In this document: piece after piece, positions 35,668 through 43,404 of the stretch | Position numbering within the stretch: position 1 is the stretch's first letter | Layout: each line of letters starts with the position of its first letter | Assembly: GCA_045106985.1 (NCBI GenBank) | Contig: JBGCFQ010000010.1 | Span: 1-64,000 of the forward strand | Direction: 5' to 3' | From: JAUIET01 sp045106985 | Lineage (GTDB): Bacteria; Pseudomonadota; Gammaproteobacteria; Pseudomonadales; JAUIET01 | DNA length: 64,000 nt | Made by a program: the position numbers and the translations under genes | The notes under the pieces: generated by a model | Database searches by the model: none | Told to the model about the DNA's origin: nothing | Seen by the model: the letters and a program-made list of their open reading frames with translations, nothing else

Positions 35668-36024
35668 ATCGCTCATTAGCGGGCGAGAAGTCAATATCGG
35701 CAAACCTCGACATTTCAAATTCAAGCAATCTACTGCTGAGTTCAGAACCTATCTGGCGTACTCCCGTCGCTTTTGGAACACTAAGAACGCAAAACCGATA
35801 AAAAAGGATCGGTTTACCGACCGCTGATGAGCTAACGCTTGTTTTATGATGCACCTTATGATTCTATGCGCGAAGCGCGAATATGGACAAAACTTTATTG
35901 AACAATAAGTGTCATTTTGCGGCTGATAAAGAGCGATAAAAAAACTGACAATACGCTCTAGAACTAAAACAGAGCAGGCTATTTCTTGCTTATAAATTAC
36001 GCAATATTATGCACGAGGATACAC
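35668..36024. other. Intergenic region with one inverted repeat
   Basis: This 357-bp gap separates the YaiI gene from the TonB-dependent receptor. AAACCGAT (35792-35799) and ATCGGTTT (35808-35815) form a perfect 8-bp stem with an AAAAAAGG loop, a possible weak terminator. The remainder is AT-rich and should hold the receptor promoter, but I could not pick out a convincing -35/-10 pair or a Fur box. The receptor's GAGG ribosome site lies at about 36014-36017. Confidence 0.5.
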
Positions 36025-38562
36025 ATGTCTAAATTTCCATTTCGGCCTGCTACGCGCTTAGCGTGCGCAGTAGCCGCTACCATAGGCGTACATACGTCAT
36101 CGATAAGCGCCCAGGAAGAAGTAATTATTGAAGAAACCGTTACCGTTGGCACACGCGGCAAGCCTAGGTCAGCAACGGATTCTCCTGCACCAGTCGATGT
36201 ATTCGGCGGCTCAGACTTCAGTAACCAAGGCGATACAGATGTAAACAATCTGCTGAGAAATGCCGTTCCATCATATAACGTTAACGATCAGCCGATCAGC
36301 GACGCGGCAACTTTAGTTCGTCCAGCAAACTTGCGCGGCCTAGCACCTGACCACACTTTGATATTGGTCAATGGCAAAAGGCGTCATCGTGCGTCGGTTA
36401 TAACCTGGCTTGGCAACGGTATCTCAAACGGTTCGCAAGGTCCTGATACGGCAGCCATTCCAGCGCTCGCTTTAAAAACAGTTGAAGTGTTGCGTGATGG
36501 CGCGGCGGCTCAATACGGTTCTGACGCTATTGCCGGCGTAATGAACTTCAACCTTAAAGATGCTAACGAAGGCGGCACTATAGAAGTGCGATACGGTCAG
36601 TTCTCTGAAGGTGACGGAGAGTCAGTTACCATCGCGGGTAACGTTGGTCTTCCTTTAGGTGATAGCGGCTTCATTAACATTACTGCGGAATACGGTAATT
36701 CTGATGACACTAGTCGTTCGGAACAACGCGCAGACGCACAAAGCCTGATTGATGCAGGCTACCAAGGCGTACCAGCACCCGCCATGATTTGGGGTCTGCC
36801 AATTGTGGATGACAACATTAAGCTGTGGGCAAACTTTGGTTTTGATCTTGGTGAAGGCACTGAAATATACGGCCATACCAACTACAACAGCAAATCAGTT
36901 GACGGCGGATTTTTCTATCGTAACCCAACCAACCGTGGAGCTGTTTACAGTAACGACGGTGGCGAGACTTTGTTGATTGGCGATCTGACACCTGGCGCAG
37001 GAACAACCTGTCCTACCGTAGGTTTTGAAGCAGACGGTGTTACCCCCGATGCCAACTTTGCTCAAGTTGTGGCCGACCCAGAGTGTTTTTCGTTTCAGGA
37101 AACTATTCCCGGCGGTTTCACACCACGCTTCGGCGGTGATGTAACCGACATGTCTTTCCTCGCGGGTGTTCGTGGTGAAACCGACAGTGGCCTTTTATGG
37201 GACATAAGCGCTTATTACGGCAATCACGAATCTGATTTCTTTATCAACAATACGGTTAACGCCAGCCTTGGGCCAAATACGCCACGCGATTTTGACCCAG
37301 GCTCATACGAGCAAACCGATACCAACTTGAACGCCGACTTCAGCTACGCAATAAGCGAAACGGTTAACCTTGGTTTTGGCGCTGAGTATCGTGTTGAAGA
37401 GTTCACCATTGGAGCAGGTCAGGTTGAGTCGTTTACTGCGGGTCCATTGGCTGACCAGGGCTTTAGCACTTCTTCGAACGGCTTCCCGGGCTTCCCGCAA
37501 GTTACTTCGGGTTCTTTTGATCGATCAAACTACGCCGCTTATGTAGACGCAGAGTGGGACGCAACTGACGATTTGTTGGTTCAAGCTGCTGTTCGTTTTG
37601 AAGACTTCGAAGACTTTGGTACAACCACTAACTTTAAGTTAGGCGCTAACTACCATGTCACCGATAACTTCGGTGTTCGTGCTACTTACGCTACTGGCTT
37701 CAAAGCGCCTACGCCTGGGCAGTCTAATGCGTCTAACACCTCTACTGAACTAACCGGCGGAGTGTTGGTAAACAACGGTACTATACCTGCGACTAACCCA
37801 GTGGCTTTAGCTAACGGCAGTCGCCCACTTGAGCCAGAAGATTCAACCAGCATAGCGCTTGGCATGTTCTTTAATGTTGGCAATTTCGATGTCACCATCG
37901 ACTATTTCAACATTGATGTAGAAGATCGATTGAATTTGTCGTCTGAAGTAGTTTTATCAGCTGCGCAAATAGCACAGCTAGTAGCAGATGGAGTGCCGGG
38001 AGCTGGAGACCTTACTCAATTTCGCTTCTTTAGTAACGACTTCGACACCAATACCAGTGGTGTTGATATCATCGTTTCAACTAGCACAGAATGGTTAGGT
38101 GGTACAACTGACTGGAACTTGGCTTTCAATCATACAAAAACGGATGTTGAACGATTCAATCCTGATACTATCGGACCTTTGCGTCTTCGTCAGATCGAAG
38201 AAACAACGCCTGACACTCGCTGGAATCTGTCAGCTAACCACAACATCGGTGCATTCCGAGTGTTAGCACGCGTTAGCTTCTACGACGAGTGGTTCGACAG
38301 CTTTGAGAACGACGTATTTGGTTCTGATGCTGTTTTCGATTCAGAGTACATAGTTGACCTAGAGGCAGCTTATGACATTAATGAGCAATCCAGCATCTTG
38401 ATTGGCGCAAACAATGTGTTCGATAATAACGGGCAGAAGGCGACCGACGTTAACAACCTCGGCTCTAACTCAGCCTTGGTACTAGGTAACACTTACAGCC
38501 AATACTCTCCTTTTGGTATAAGTGGCGCTTATTGGTACGCGCGTTACCAATACAACTTCTAG
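36025..38562 (+). CDS. TonB-dependent outer-membrane receptor
   Basis: The start at 36025 follows a GAGG and gives 845 residues with a clean signal (RLACAVAATIGVHTSSISAQ); a longer frame to 35986 is less likely. Next comes EEVIIEETVTVGTRG, which contains a TonB-box-like ETVTV. The plug domain follows (VNNLLRNAVPSYNV, RPANLRGLAPDHTLILVNGKRRH, VEVLRDGAAAQYGSDAIAGVMNF), then a 22-strand barrel ending in the aromatic ARYQYNF. This subgroup, with the GSDAIAGV plug, is numerous in marine gammaproteobacteria and includes carbohydrate and unknown-ligand receptors. A terminator follows. The ligand is not identifiable. Confidence 0.93.
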   Translation: MSKFPFRPATRLACAVAATIGVHTSSISAQEEVIIEETVTVGTRGKPRSATDSPAPVDVFGGSDFSNQGDTDVNNLLRNAVPSYNVNDQPISDAATLVRPANLRGLAPDHTLILVNGKRRHRASVITWLGNGISNGSQGPDTAAIPALALKTVEVLRDGAAAQYGSDAIAGVMNFNLKDANEGGTIEVRYGQFSEGDGESVTIAGNVGLPLGDSGFINITAEYGNSDDTSRSEQRADAQSLIDAGYQGVPAPAMIWGLPIVDDNIKLWANFGFDLGEGTEIYGHTNYNSKSVDGGFFYRNPTNRGAVYSNDGGETLLIGDLTPGAGTTCPTVGFEADGVTPDANFAQVVADPECFSFQETIPGGFTPRFGGDVTDMSFLAGVRGETDSGLLWDISAYYGNHESDFFINNTVNASLGPNTPRDFDPGSYEQTDTNLNADFSYAISETVNLGFGAEYRVEEFTIGAGQVESFTAGPLADQGFSTSSNGFPGFPQVTSGSFDRSNYAAYVDAEWDATDDLLVQAAVRFEDFEDFGTTTNFKLGANYHVTDNFGVRATYATGFKAPTPGQSNASNTSTELTGGVLVNNGTIPATNPVALANGSRPLEPEDSTSIALGMFFNVGNFDVTIDYFNIDVEDRLNLSSEVVLSAAQIAQLVADGVPGAGDLTQFRFFSNDFDTNTSGVDIIVSTSTEWLGGTTDWNLAFNHTKTDVERFNPDTIGPLRLRQIEETTPDTRWNLSANHNIGAFRVLARVSFYDEWFDSFENDVFGSDAVFDSEYIVDLEAAYDINEQSSILIGANNVFDNNGQKATDVNNLGSNSALVLGNTYSQYSPFGISGAYWYARYQYNF

Positions 38563-38586
38563 TGAGTTAACACTGGAAGTGATTAG

Positions 38587-38613
38587 AAGGGCGCATTGTG
38601 CGCCCTTTTTTTT
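38587..38613 (+). terminator. Rho-independent terminator of the TonB-dependent receptor
   Basis: AAGGGCGCA and TGCGCCCTT form a perfect 9-bp stem with a 3-base loop, followed by eight T residues. It starts 25 bp after the receptor stop codon. Confidence 0.95.
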
Positions 38614-38614
38614 G

Positions 38615-38665
38615 CATAAGTGAAACGTAGACATAAGTGAAACGTAGACATGGTTGAAACGTAGA
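38615..38665 (+). repeat. 17-bp tandem repeat, three copies
   Basis: CATAAGTGAAACGTAGA occurs twice exactly (38615-38631, 38632-38648) and a third time with three changes (38649-38665), starting just after the T-run of the receptor terminator and ending 35 bp before the acetyltransferase start. There is no spacer, so it is not CRISPR-like. It may be a slippage-derived minisatellite in the leader of the next gene. Confidence 0.93.
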
Positions 38666-38700
38666 ATTAGCAGAAAGGTGAAAGTAGGAGACTCATAAAA

Positions 38701-39264
38701 GTGGAACAGTTTACCCATCGCATTGCCAAAGAGTTCGATGTGCCCGTCATTATTGATTTAATGCGCGCCTCAATTGCAGAGAATATGAAGCCGTTTTTGT
38801 CAGCTTCAGAAATTGTGGCTGCACAAGAGACGATGGGCATTGATTACACTCTTATAGAAGATGGCACCTACTTTGTTATTGAAACCGCTCTACAGTGCGA
38901 AAAAACAGCGCAAGACAAAGTCGTGGTGGTTGCCTGCGGCGGATGGGGTAAGCGCAAAACGCTTTATGGTGGCGAGCACACGGTCGGGCGCGACGACAGC
39001 TTGAGCAACCCGGACGTTGACGCCGCACGCATTCGGGCCATGTACACACACCCTGATTGGATAAGACGGGGCATAGGGTCACTGCTGTTAGAGTTAGGTG
39101 AAAACGCGGCGCGAGAAGCCGGTTTTAAAACCATCGAATTGGGTTCAACAATTCCAGGTGAGCCGCTTTACTTGGCCCGTGGTTACAAGGAGCTAAGCCG
39201 CAAGACTCAGATTGGAGCAAATGGTTCTGAAAATGTAATTATCAAAATGGAGAAAGTGCTATAA
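38701..39264 (+). CDS. GNAT-family N-acetyltransferase
   Basis: The 187-residue protein starts at a GTG (38701) with TAGGAG upstream at moderate distance. GNAT features are IAKEFDVPVIIDLMRASI at the N-terminus, VVVACGGWGKRKTL in the central strand, and the acetyl-CoA loop with helix in RAMYTHPDWIRRGIGSLLLELGENAAREAGFKTIELGST (key R-R-G-I-G). The acceptor is unknown. The preceding 17-bp repeats form its leader and the structured segment at 39268-39400 lies just after its stop. Confidence 0.88.
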   Translation: MEQFTHRIAKEFDVPVIIDLMRASIAENMKPFLSASEIVAAQETMGIDYTLIEDGTYFVIETALQCEKTAQDKVVVVACGGWGKRKTLYGGEHTVGRDDSLSNPDVDAARIRAMYTHPDWIRRGIGSLLLELGENAAREAGFKTIELGSTIPGEPLYLARGYKELSRKTQIGANGSENVIIKMEKVL

Positions 39265-39267
39265 ACG

Positions 39268-39400
39268 AAAAAAGGCCCCTGAAGATTTTGCCAGTGAACT
39301 AGACAGGAGCCACCTGCAGAAGAGAGATTGATTCGATCGCCCTAGGGGCCGCTCTCACGTCCCAAATGCTGGCGCATTTTGTCGAACGAGACCTCTCTTC
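39268..39400 (-). ncRNA. Structured intergenic segment, candidate small RNA (strand uncertain)
   Basis: Several complementary arms are packed in 133 bp: GAAGAGAG (39319-39326) with CTCTCTTC (39393-39400); GGCCCCT (39274-39280) with AGGGGCC (39344-39350); AAATGC (39364-39369) with GCATTT (39374-39379); and CAGG (39304-39307) with CCTG (39313-39316). The two long pairings interleave, so they would form a pseudoknot or two alternative folds. On the minus strand the last arm is followed by six T, as in a terminator, which favours the minus strand. No known family is recognised, and no clear promoter is seen. Confidence 0.35.
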
Positions 39401-39423
39401 ATATCGCAGAACGAATCACATAC

Positions 39424-39451
39424 AAAAAAGGCCCCGAATGGGGCCTTTTTT
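39424..39451. terminator. Bidirectional terminator between the acetyltransferase region and tRNA-Arg
   Basis: Six A, GGCCCC, GAAT, GGGGCC, six T: a symmetric hairpin with a T-run on both strands. On the minus strand it begins only 5 bp past the 3' end of tRNA-Arg and should end that transcript. On the plus strand it ends anything coming through the acetyltransferase gene. Confidence 0.93.
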
Positions 39452-39456
39452 GTATG

Positions 39457-39533
39457 TGGCGCGCCCTGAGAGATTCGAACTCCCGACCACCTGGTTCGAA
39501 GCCAGGTACTCTATCCAGCTGAGCTAAGGGCGC
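39457..39533 (-). tRNA. tRNA-Arg(TCG)
   Basis: The minus strand folds into a full cloverleaf of 77 nt: acceptor GCGCCCT/AGGGCGC, D stem GCTC/GAGT, anticodon stem CCTGG/CCAGG with loop CTTCGAA (anticodon TCG, reading CGA), variable TGGTC, T stem GGGAG/CTCTC with loop TTCGAAT, discriminator G and encoded CCA. A TATAGT box at 39548-39553 is the likely -10 of its promoter. Its 5' flank is made of three tandem copies of its own 5' half, and a bidirectional terminator follows. Confidence 0.97.
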
Positions 39534-39787
39534 TGAAAGCTATTGAAACTATATTGTAACGTGTTATCCACCTGGTTCGAAGCCAGGTACTCCCTCTTTA
39601 TTTGAGCTGAGCTAAGGGCGCTGAAAACTAAATTATATTGTAACGTGTTATCCACCTGGTTCGAAGCCAGGTACTCTCTCTTTATTTGAGCTGAGCTAAG
39701 GGCGCTGAAAACTAAATTATACTGTAAATCATCCTCCTGGTTCGAAGCCAGGTACTTTCTCTTTACATTGAGCTGAGCTAAGGGTGC
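39534..39787 (-). repeat. Three tandem partial copies of tRNA-Arg (5' half) upstream of the tRNA
   Basis: Units of 88, 84 and 82 bp (39534-39621, 39622-39705, 39706-39787) lie head to tail directly 5' of the tRNA on its own strand. Each holds the 5' acceptor strand, the D stem with an enlarged loop (extra CTC-AAATAAA-GAG-like sequence), and the complete anticodon arm with TCG. The unit then breaks off after CCAGG, with no T arm or 3' acceptor strand. The AT-rich remainder contains TATAAT at 39632-39637 and 39716-39721 (minus strand) or TATAGT in the nearest unit, about 10-14 bp before the next unit's first base. So each unit is a promoter plus a tRNA half. Confidence 0.93.
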
Positions 39788-39820
39788 TGAAAACCAGAAG
39801 GCGTGCACTATACACCAAAA

Positions 39821-40951
39821 TTACTCATCAAAAAATAAGCGAATCTCACTTTCCAGCTCCATCGTGTCTTCATAGCCGCAGTTGATCAGCTCTTTACAAA
39901 AATCGCTTTCAAACAGCAGGTAGCTCGCGAGGCTGCCGCCGCCACCTTTACGAGTCGCACCCATAACTTTCATTAGGCCTCGCATAGCGGGTGGCAAATC
40001 GGGTACATGTTTAGCGGCCAGCTCATCGAATTCGATCGATGGGTTGATGGCCAGTAAATCAATAGTCTTTAATCCATCAGTATCGGCATTAGGGTTTTCC
40101 AGCTGCACCATACCGAGTAGGTTGTTAACCCGCATCATGTGCTCAAGATCGGCCTCCATGCTGTCGATGAAGGCGCTCTTGAAGATATGCCCGGCAATTT
40201 GCGCTAGCGACGGCGAATGCGTTTCTGGTTGATGTTTTATTTTCACTCGGGCGTTTCCGCTCACGCCAATGACCAATAGGCGATTGGCACCCAAACGAAT
40301 CGCAGGGTTCAGGGGTGACAGCTGACGCAAAGCGCCATCACCAAAGTATTCACGGCTAAGCAGCTCTGCCGGGAAGATGGTAGGAATGGCTGAAGAAGCA
40401 AGTAAATGACCTACGCTCAGTTCAGCCGGTACGCCAACATGCCTAAGACGCCGCCACTTCTCTAGCTCTTCACACCCTTGAAAGAAGGTAACACATTCAC
40501 CTGACGTATACCCTGTGGCCGTTACTGCCACTGCGTCCAGGTAGCCTGCATCTATGCGGCGTTGAATATTTCCAAACTTCACCCTAGAGCTTAGAAGCTG
40601 TCTGAGAGGCTCGTTATCTAATAATGAGACAGGCCGGGTTTTACCAATGCCTTCGTTAAACAACGAACCCACTAAACGACCTAGGCTATAGGCTACGTCT
40701 TTACGGCCACATTTATAAATTATATCGACATGCAGACTGTTCCATAGCCGCTCAACCTTCTTAACCGCTAGGCGAAAATTATTCGCAGACGAGGCCAGTG
40801 CCACTGCATTTATTGCACCGGAAGAAGTGCCACTGATTACCGAGAAGGGGTTGTGCGCGTTCTTGGGCCTGAGGTCGCCAATCGCCTTAAGCACTCCGAC
40901 CTGATAGGCGCCACGCGCACCACCGCCTGATAAGACCAGGCCAGTTTTCAC
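39821..40951 (-). CDS. Patatin-like phospholipase
   Basis: The 376-residue protein has the patatin catalytic features: LVLSGGGARGAYQVGVL as the glycine-rich oxyanion loop, SGTSSGAINA (GxSxG with the nucleophilic serine) and FGDGALRQLSPLNPAI with the DGA/DGG aspartate. No signal peptide is visible, so it should act in the cytoplasm or at the inner face of the membrane as a lipid acyl hydrolase. It follows the small secreted-protein gene after 2 bp. Its stop lies about 30 bp before the tRNA-Arg repeat array on the same strand, so read-through into the array is possible. Confidence 0.9.
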   Translation of the reverse strand: MKTGLVLSGGGARGAYQVGVLKAIGDLRPKNAHNPFSVISGTSSGAINAVALASSANNFRLAVKKVERLWNSLHVDIIYKCGRKDVAYSLGRLVGSLFNEGIGKTRPVSLLDNEPLRQLLSSRVKFGNIQRRIDAGYLDAVAVTATGYTSGECVTFFQGCEELEKWRRLRHVGVPAELSVGHLLASSAIPTIFPAELLSREYFGDGALRQLSPLNPAIRLGANRLLVIGVSGNARVKIKHQPETHSPSLAQIAGHIFKSAFIDSMEADLEHMMRVNNLLGMVQLENPNADTDGLKTIDLLAINPSIEFDELAAKHVPDLPPAMRGLMKVMGATRKGGGGSLASYLLFESDFCKELINCGYEDTMELESEIRLFFDE

Positions 40952-40953
40952 AA

Positions 40954-41439
40954 CTACTTCAGTTTGAAGCTTTTATGGATATCTTTGGCGCGCGCAATAT
41001 TTACCACGTCCATGCCTTGTAGAGCGTAGTTAGCCGTAATCAGCTTGCCACTACAATACATGTAAAAATCCACATTAGTGCCTTCACGTTCGGGCTTAAA
41101 GTACGCCAGGTAGTCAACAGTACAGCCTTTACGCTTGTATCGCGCCGACTCTTGAATAGCGCCGCCACGTGCAGTTACTTCTTTGGTGGCTTCGCCAATC
41201 AACTCATCACTGAGCTGTTCCGTGTACTTTTTATCTTTGCTTTTTCCTACATGGAATAACACAAACGCACGATCGTCCCGATTGCCATAACTGTAATAGT
41301 ATTTGTCATCGTCCTGGCCGGCTTTCATTTCAGCCCAGCCTGGGCCCATCTTTATTTTAAATACTCGATTTTCGGTCGCTTGCGCCTGCGCTTGAACAGC
41401 CACTAGCAACACAATAGAACATAGTCTCAAGAATCTCAT
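40954..41439 (-). CDS. Secreted hypothetical protein
   Basis: The 161-residue protein has a signal peptide (LRLCSIVLLVAVQAQAQA) and a small mixed domain with two cysteines (KRKGCTVDYLAYF and FYMYCSGKLITANY), which may pair in the periplasm. The central part, VFKIKMGPGWAEMKAGQDDDKYYYSYG, is charged. I do not recognise the family. It ends 2 bp before the patatin gene and is surely co-transcribed with it, so a role linked to lipid handling is conceivable but unsupported. Confidence 0.72.
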   Translation of the reverse strand: MRFLRLCSIVLLVAVQAQAQATENRVFKIKMGPGWAEMKAGQDDDKYYYSYGNRDDRAFVLFHVGKSKDKKYTEQLSDELIGEATKEVTARGGAIQESARYKRKGCTVDYLAYFKPEREGTNVDFYMYCSGKLITANYALQGMDVVNIARAKDIHKSFKLK

Positions 41440-41515
41440 GAGGGCAGTCTCCGCTGGTCACACACGAGTCGATTATAGGTGAACGTTAGCGACCTTTAGA
41501 GTATTGAATTCGGCA

Positions 41516-42337
41516 TTACTTGGCAGGCAGCGCTTCTCTGAAGAATCCTTCGGTAGCGCTATCCCCTGGATAGAAGGCTTCCACTCGCAGCTCATCAGCG
41601 GTTATATCTTGCGCCGTACCGAAAGTAGAGATTACTGAAAAAAGGCTTAATTGCAGGTCGCCACTTTTTAGCTCCAGTGGAAGCACTGGCAATAATTGCT
41701 CATCGAGCGATGCACCGTCTGGAAGTTCCCCCGCGCACTTAAGCATTTTGTTTAGTTGAATTAGATATTCTGCGTTACCGCATTCTTGTGCTTCGTTTTT
41801 TAATCGTCGAACAAATGCCGGCGCTACTTGCTCCCAATTTTTGATGTACTGGCGAAAACCATCTGGGTGCAGAGTTTGCGCGGCCAGGTTATTAGCCGCC
41901 TCCTCACCAAGATCGCGTTTAAGTTGTTCACAAGGTCCCGCCAGAGAAAATAACAAGCTACCTGATTCATTCATCATCACTACGTTCCAGAACCGATCAA
42001 CCACAATGGCCGGCAGTGGGTCATGATGAGTCAACACGCGATTCAGCGCATCTAGAACCGGTGCCATATCCGGTTCCTGCAAAGACCGCTCTGTATACAT
42101 CGCAGCGAAGCCAGCAGACTGTAACAACGTGTTGCGTTCACGGAGAGGAATATCCAAGGCTTCCGATAAGCGTACTACCATTTCGCGGCTGGGCTTACTG
42201 CGGCCCGTTTCCAACCAGCTGATATGCCGCTGCGACACATTTGCCTCCATCGCTAATTCCAGTTGCGATAGCTTGCGATATTGTCGCCACTCTCGGCAGT
42301 TGGAATGAAAATTCTGCCCTGCTGCTATCCCATTCAT
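41516..42337 (-). CDS. XRE-family regulator with MmyB-like ligand domain
   Basis: The start at 42337 has a perfect AAGGAG seven bases upstream and gives 273 residues; a longer frame to 42379 is not needed. The helix-turn-helix (about residues 10-65) reads WRQYRKLSQLELAMEANVSQ, HISWLETGRSKPSREMVVRL, and the rest (about 90-265) corresponds to the MmyB-like PAS-type ligand-binding region (MAPVLDALNRVLTHHDPLPAIVVDRFWNVVMMNE in part). Relatives regulate neighbouring catabolic genes. The divergent small membrane-protein gene at 42480 and the downstream secreted-protein/patatin pair are candidate targets. Confidence 0.88.
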   Translation of the reverse strand: MNGIAAGQNFHSNCREWRQYRKLSQLELAMEANVSQRHISWLETGRSKPSREMVVRLSEALDIPLRERNTLLQSAGFAAMYTERSLQEPDMAPVLDALNRVLTHHDPLPAIVVDRFWNVVMMNESGSLLFSLAGPCEQLKRDLGEEAANNLAAQTLHPDGFRQYIKNWEQVAPAFVRRLKNEAQECGNAEYLIQLNKMLKCAGELPDGASLDEQLLPVLPLELKSGDLQLSLFSVISTFGTAQDITADELRVEAFYPGDSATEGFFREALPAK

Positions 42338-42479
42338 AACCGCTCCTTTATTACCGGCTTTTACCCAGTTCTGGCCCATTCTTGCGCTTTAGTGTCCCAC
42401 ATTCAATAACCCCCCAGGTAATTGCAATAATTCAGCTATGAGCGCAAATTGACCCTAAGTTCTATACAAAACGGAGATT

Positions 42480-42767
42480 ATGATGACCATGAAAACCATT
42501 GCCCTTATCTTACTTGTGCCGTTCTTGGCTTTAACCGCCTACGCGATAGCAGATGTTGGCTACATTGGGATATTTGAATTGCTTGTGAATAGCTCAGCTG
42601 GCTGGCAGGTGTTTGCAGACTTAGCCATTTCCTTGGTTCTGGTGTGCTGTTGGGTCGTTGTGGATGCAAAAAAGAACGGCCGCAATCCCTGGCCCTATCT
42701 AGTCGCCACCTTGTTTGTTGGCTCAATTGCACCGCTGTTTTACCTAGCTCTCTCCAAAAGCAAGTAA
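42480..42767 (+). CDS. Small membrane protein (DUF2834-like)
   Basis: The 95-residue protein has three hydrophobic segments: TIALILLVPFLALTAYAIA, FADLAISLVLVCCWVVVD, and YLVATLFVGSIAPLFYLAL. DAKKNGRNPWPYLVATLF, with the run PWPYLVATLFVGSIAPLFYL, is reminiscent of DUF2834 proteins. ATG occurs at 42480, 42483 and 42489; an ACGGAG precedes the first. It is divergent from the XRE regulator, so it may be its target. Function unknown. Confidence 0.72.
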   Translation: MMTMKTIALILLVPFLALTAYAIADVGYIGIFELLVNSSAGWQVFADLAISLVLVCCWVVVDAKKNGRNPWPYLVATLFVGSIAPLFYLALSKSK

Positions 42768-42773
42768 GTACAC

Positions 42774-43133
42774 TTAAGGAGTAGGATCGGTCCAAACCGC
42801 GAATTCATTACCGCTTGGCTCGGTAAAATGAAATCGCCGCCCGCCCGGGAAGTCAAACAGAGGGGTGACAATGTCGCCCCCTGCGCCACGTACCTTTTCT
42901 TCTGTAGAGCCGATATCTGAACTGTAGAACACTATAAGCGCACTGCCAGTCGCTGCGGTGGCCACTTTGTCATCCGTGTAGAACCCGCCATCCAAACCTT
43001 CATTCGAAAACGCGGCGTAGTCCGGGCCATAATCCTCAAAAGCCCAATTAAAAGCCTGCGTGAAGAAGGCCTTGGTGGCCGCAATGTTGCGGCACGGAAA
43101 CTCTACATAATTCATTTTTTCATGTTCGTTCAT
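42774..43133 (-). CDS. VOC-family (glyoxalase/bleomycin-resistance fold) protein
   Basis: The 119-residue protein has the two beta-alpha-beta-beta-beta units of the vicinal oxygen chelate fold: MNYVEFPCRNIAATKAFFTQAFNWAFEDYG, then FSNEGLDGGFYTD, IVFYSSDIGSTEEKVRGAGG and FPGGRRFHFTEPSGNEFAVWTD. It resembles the YPO/'27 kDa antigen' type of small VOC proteins. Metal use and substrate are unknown. The gene is isolated and convergent with the small membrane-protein gene, 6 bp apart. Confidence 0.85.
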   Translation of the reverse strand: MNEHEKMNYVEFPCRNIAATKAFFTQAFNWAFEDYGPDYAAFSNEGLDGGFYTDDKVATAATGSALIVFYSSDIGSTEEKVRGAGGDIVTPLFDFPGGRRFHFTEPSGNEFAVWTDPTP

Positions 43134-43404
43134 GGCTTTCTTCCTTTTGGTTCACGGCTATTTTCGTTCTGGCTCATGACGAAAGTCCATCTGAGACTTT
43201 AATAAAACTGCCGATAGCATAAGACGCGCTATTACTTGTCCAAAGTATAACGGCTTCTGTGGCCTTGCCGGCCATTGCGCAAAGTGCGCTCCGACGAGGC
43301 TTGTTTCAATTTTCGATTTATTGTGGTGACGGTACCACCCAGCTGATCAAGAACCAACTCCAGGATCGCTTTACGTTATCGACTCGGCACACACAGTGAT
43401 TTAT

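Noticed and set aside
38615..38665. CRISPR-like short repeats
   Set aside because: The 17-bp units are directly adjacent with no spacers, and no cas gene is present in the window.
39534..39787. Integrase attachment-site duplications of tRNA-Arg
   Set aside because: Att duplications normally restore the 3' half of a tRNA and flank an integrated element. Here the 5' half is repeated in tandem, and no integrase or element is present.
39524..39808. 94-codon minus-strand frame with repeated YLASNQ-like units over the tRNA-Arg array
   Set aside because: It runs through the tRNA gene and its tandem partial copies. The protein-level repeats are a by-product of the DNA repeats, so it is not a gene.
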